This document shows, piece after piece, positions 5,998-6,072 of a stretch of 6,072 nt of DNA. Under the pieces are notes generated by a model. It ran no database searches, was not told the DNA's origin, and saw nothing but the letters and a program-made list of their open reading frames with translations. The translations under genes were made by a program, and so were the position numbers. The stretch spans positions 1 to 6,072 of the forward strand of contig JANJUO010000450.1 in the NCBI GenBank assembly GCA_024710535.1, in the 5' to 3' direction. This DNA is from a bacterium (GTDB lineage: Bacteria; Bacteroidota; Ignavibacteria; Kapaibacteriales; UBA2268). Each line of letters starts with the position of its first letter. Position 1 is the stretch's first letter.

Positions 5998-6025
5998 TCG
6001 TCATATCGAGCAAAGCGAGATATCC
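5998..6025 (+). repeat. small folded dispersed repeat, copy B
   Basis: The stem ATATC (6003-6007)/GATAT (6019-6023) encloses a tandem G-A step, GC/GC and an AAA loop. It is inverted relative to copy A at 4587-4614 (22 of 28 identical), and one stem pair has changed on both sides together. The two copies lie either side of the insertion sequence, about 1.4 kb apart. Confidence 0.6.
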
Positions 6026-6037
6026 ATAAATTCTGTT

Positions 6038-6060
6038 TCGTCAGTTGTTACAACTGACGA
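6038..6060. repeat. 23-base palindrome with 10-bp arms
   Basis: TCGTCAGTTG (6038-6047) and CAACTGACGA (6051-6060) are exact reverse complements around TTA. No T-run follows on either strand, so a simple terminator is unlikely. It could be a regulator-binding site for a gene beyond the window or another intergenic repeat. Confidence 0.65.
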
Positions 6061-6072
6061 GCAGTAATGTGT

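Larger units (their letters stand above)
5945..6072. other. non-coding tail rich in inverted repeats
   Basis: No gene is supported. In order, the tail holds CCTGAAA (5947-5953) pairing with TTTCAGG (5961-5967) around 7 bases; ATGAC (5979-5983) facing GTCAT (6000-6004); repeat copy B; and the palindrome at 6038-6060. Motifs such as CGGAATGACA and the GAGC-AAA-GCGAG hairpin resemble small intergenic repeats familiar from many bacterial genomes. That resemblance is from memory only. Confidence 0.5.

Overview
This is an AT-rich window (roughly one-third G+C by eye). Every gene I can support is on the + strand. The Omp85-type outer-membrane protein shows a diderm bacterium. The low G+C, the weak Shine-Dalgarno sites and one perfect match to the Bacteroidota-type -7 element (TAnnTTTG) suggest the Bacteroidota/Ignavibacteria/Kapabacteria (FCB) neighbourhood. 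That placement is inference, because no marker gene fixes the taxon.

Layout. (1) 1-1667: the tail of an unrecognised gene overlaps by one base (TAATG) the start of a 530-residue POTRA plus beta-barrel outer-membrane protein of the BamA/TamA (Omp85) superfamily. (2) 1668-1851: a spacer with a promoter-like block and a 10-bp hairpin followed by T residues, just before the next ribosome-binding site. (3) 1852-4500: UDP-glucose 6-dehydrogenase (ugd) and adenylosuccinate lyase (purB), 18 bases apart and closed by a strong intrinsic terminator at 4522-4550. Both enzymes keep their catalytic residues. They act in different pathways (UDP-glucuronate for surface polysaccharide; purine synthesis), so the pairing looks like shared transcription rather than one pathway. 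(4) 4551-4725: a spacer with a small folded repeat. (5) About 4726-5904, or to 5944: an insertion sequence with 20-bp inverted ends, a Bacteroidota-like promoter, and a 300-residue zinc-ribbon transposase related to the IS256/Mutator group. (6) 5945-6072: non-coding sequence dense in inverted repeats. It includes an inverted, diverged second copy of the folded repeat in (5)'s left flank and a 23-base palindrome.

The first five kilobases are ordinary housekeeping and envelope genes. The unusual material is in and around the insertion sequence: its right end occurs twice, 40 bases apart. The transposase has no ATG in frame and may have lost one A from an A-run. Its third catalytic acid appears to be Asp rather than Glu. 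A GC-rich block with nested inverted repeats lies behind the transposase. A hairpin repeat with a compensatory base-pair change flanks the element on both sides. I see no CRISPR array, tRNA, rRNA, defence system or biosynthetic cluster, and no convincing wholly new system.
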